NCBI RefSeq assembly: GCF_003751805.1
Contig: NZ_RKHQ01000001.1
Coordinates: 744,001 to 808,000 of the forward strand
Origin: Salana multivorans
GTDB taxonomy: Bacteria; Actinomycetota; Actinomycetes; Actinomycetales; Beutenbergiaceae
DNA length: 64,000 nt
Direction: 5' to 3'
The stretch's first letter is position 1. Each line of letters opens with the position of its first letter. Made by a program: the position numbers and the translations under genes. This document shows positions 63,871 through 64,000 of this stretch, piece by piece. The notes below the pieces were generated by a model. The model did not search any database. It had not been told where the DNA came from and saw only the letters and a list, made by a program, of their open reading frames with translations.

Positions 63871-64000
63871 TCAGCGCCGCACGGCGCGTCGGCGCTGGGG
63901 GCGCTTGGTCCGCGACTGCGGGTTGAGGGCCTCCTCGAGCGCCTCGCCCAGGTAGGGGCCCTCGATGCCGAAGCGCCACGCGGCCCAGCCGTCGGAGACC
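63871..64000 (-). CDS. C-terminal end of an unidentified gene (runs off the window)
   Basis: Minus-strand frame ending in TGA at 63871-63873. The 42 visible residues include GWAAWRFGIEGPYLGEALEE and finish with a basic tail (SRTKRPQRRRAVRR). Codon use is as in neighbouring genes, so this is probably real coding sequence. Too little is present to name the product. Confidence 0.55.
   Translation of the reverse strand, partial: VSDGWAAWRFGIEGPYLGEALEEALNPQSRTKRPQRRRAVRR

Overview
The window is very GC-rich (third codon positions almost always G or C), densely coded, and carries actinobacterial hallmarks: CarD, Lsr2, SenX3/RegX3, a mycothiol-type DinB protein, DUF3180, and many leaderless starts (TANNNT exactly 6 nt before the start codon). 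Gene content and order fit an actinobacterium of the order Micrococcales, perhaps near Cellulomonadaceae or Promicromonosporaceae. The genus is my inference.

Layout: (1) 1-4770, core: cysS (partial), carD, a lipoprotein, regX3-senX3 and divergent phoU with a three-unit PHO box. (2) 4894-12201, a sugar-uptake operon: binding protein, two ABC permeases, SIS protein, TIM-barrel isomerase/epimerase and FGGY kinase, with a divergent GntR regulator over twin CTCTAGAG operators. (3) 12219-17383, an IclR-linked cluster: threonine-synthase-like PLP enzyme, M20 hydrolase, metallo-beta-lactamase-fold protein, IclR and Gfo/Idh/MocA oxidoreductase, with an IclR-like palindrome in the divergent gap. (4) 17527-22860, core: gpmA, lsr2, a small membrane protein, lysS and a DUF2520-PanC fusion. 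(5) 22892-25341, an OmpR-family two-component system. (6) 25906-38138, a mannoside locus: LacI regulator, ABC importer, and three apparently cytoplasmic glycosidases (GH5_18-like, GH38, GH92) that together suit the mannose part of imported N-glycans. (7) 38139-38895, a non-coding higher-order repeat array. (8) 38896-52508, core: two PH-domain membrane proteins, DUF3180, a strange FolB-linker-FolK fusion, ftsH, a DUF4265-like protein, hpt, tilS, a zinc protease, dacB and ppa. (9) 52595-64000: DUF6918-like protein, NlpC/P60 hydrolase, metY-metX, a DinB/MDMPI protein, an amylosucrase-like GH13, DUF3995, ribokinase, an alpha/beta hydrolase and two unrecognised genes.

Blocks 4 and 8 follow an order known from other actinobacteria (ppa...tilS-hpt...ftsH-folE-folP-folB-folK-DUF3180...DUF2520-panC-panD-coaX-lysS-lsr2). 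Blocks 5-7 look inserted into that order, and blocks 2-3 look inserted between phoU and gpmA.

The most unusual object is the gene at 41593-43407. It occupies the folB-folK position next to DUF3180, but folE and folP are absent, the FolB-like and FolK-like ends have lost most catalytic residues, and a roughly 330-residue acidic Ala/Pro linker with an internal duplication joins them. The frame is intact and has its own leaderless-type promoter, so it looks like a retained, repurposed pseudoenzyme rather than debris.
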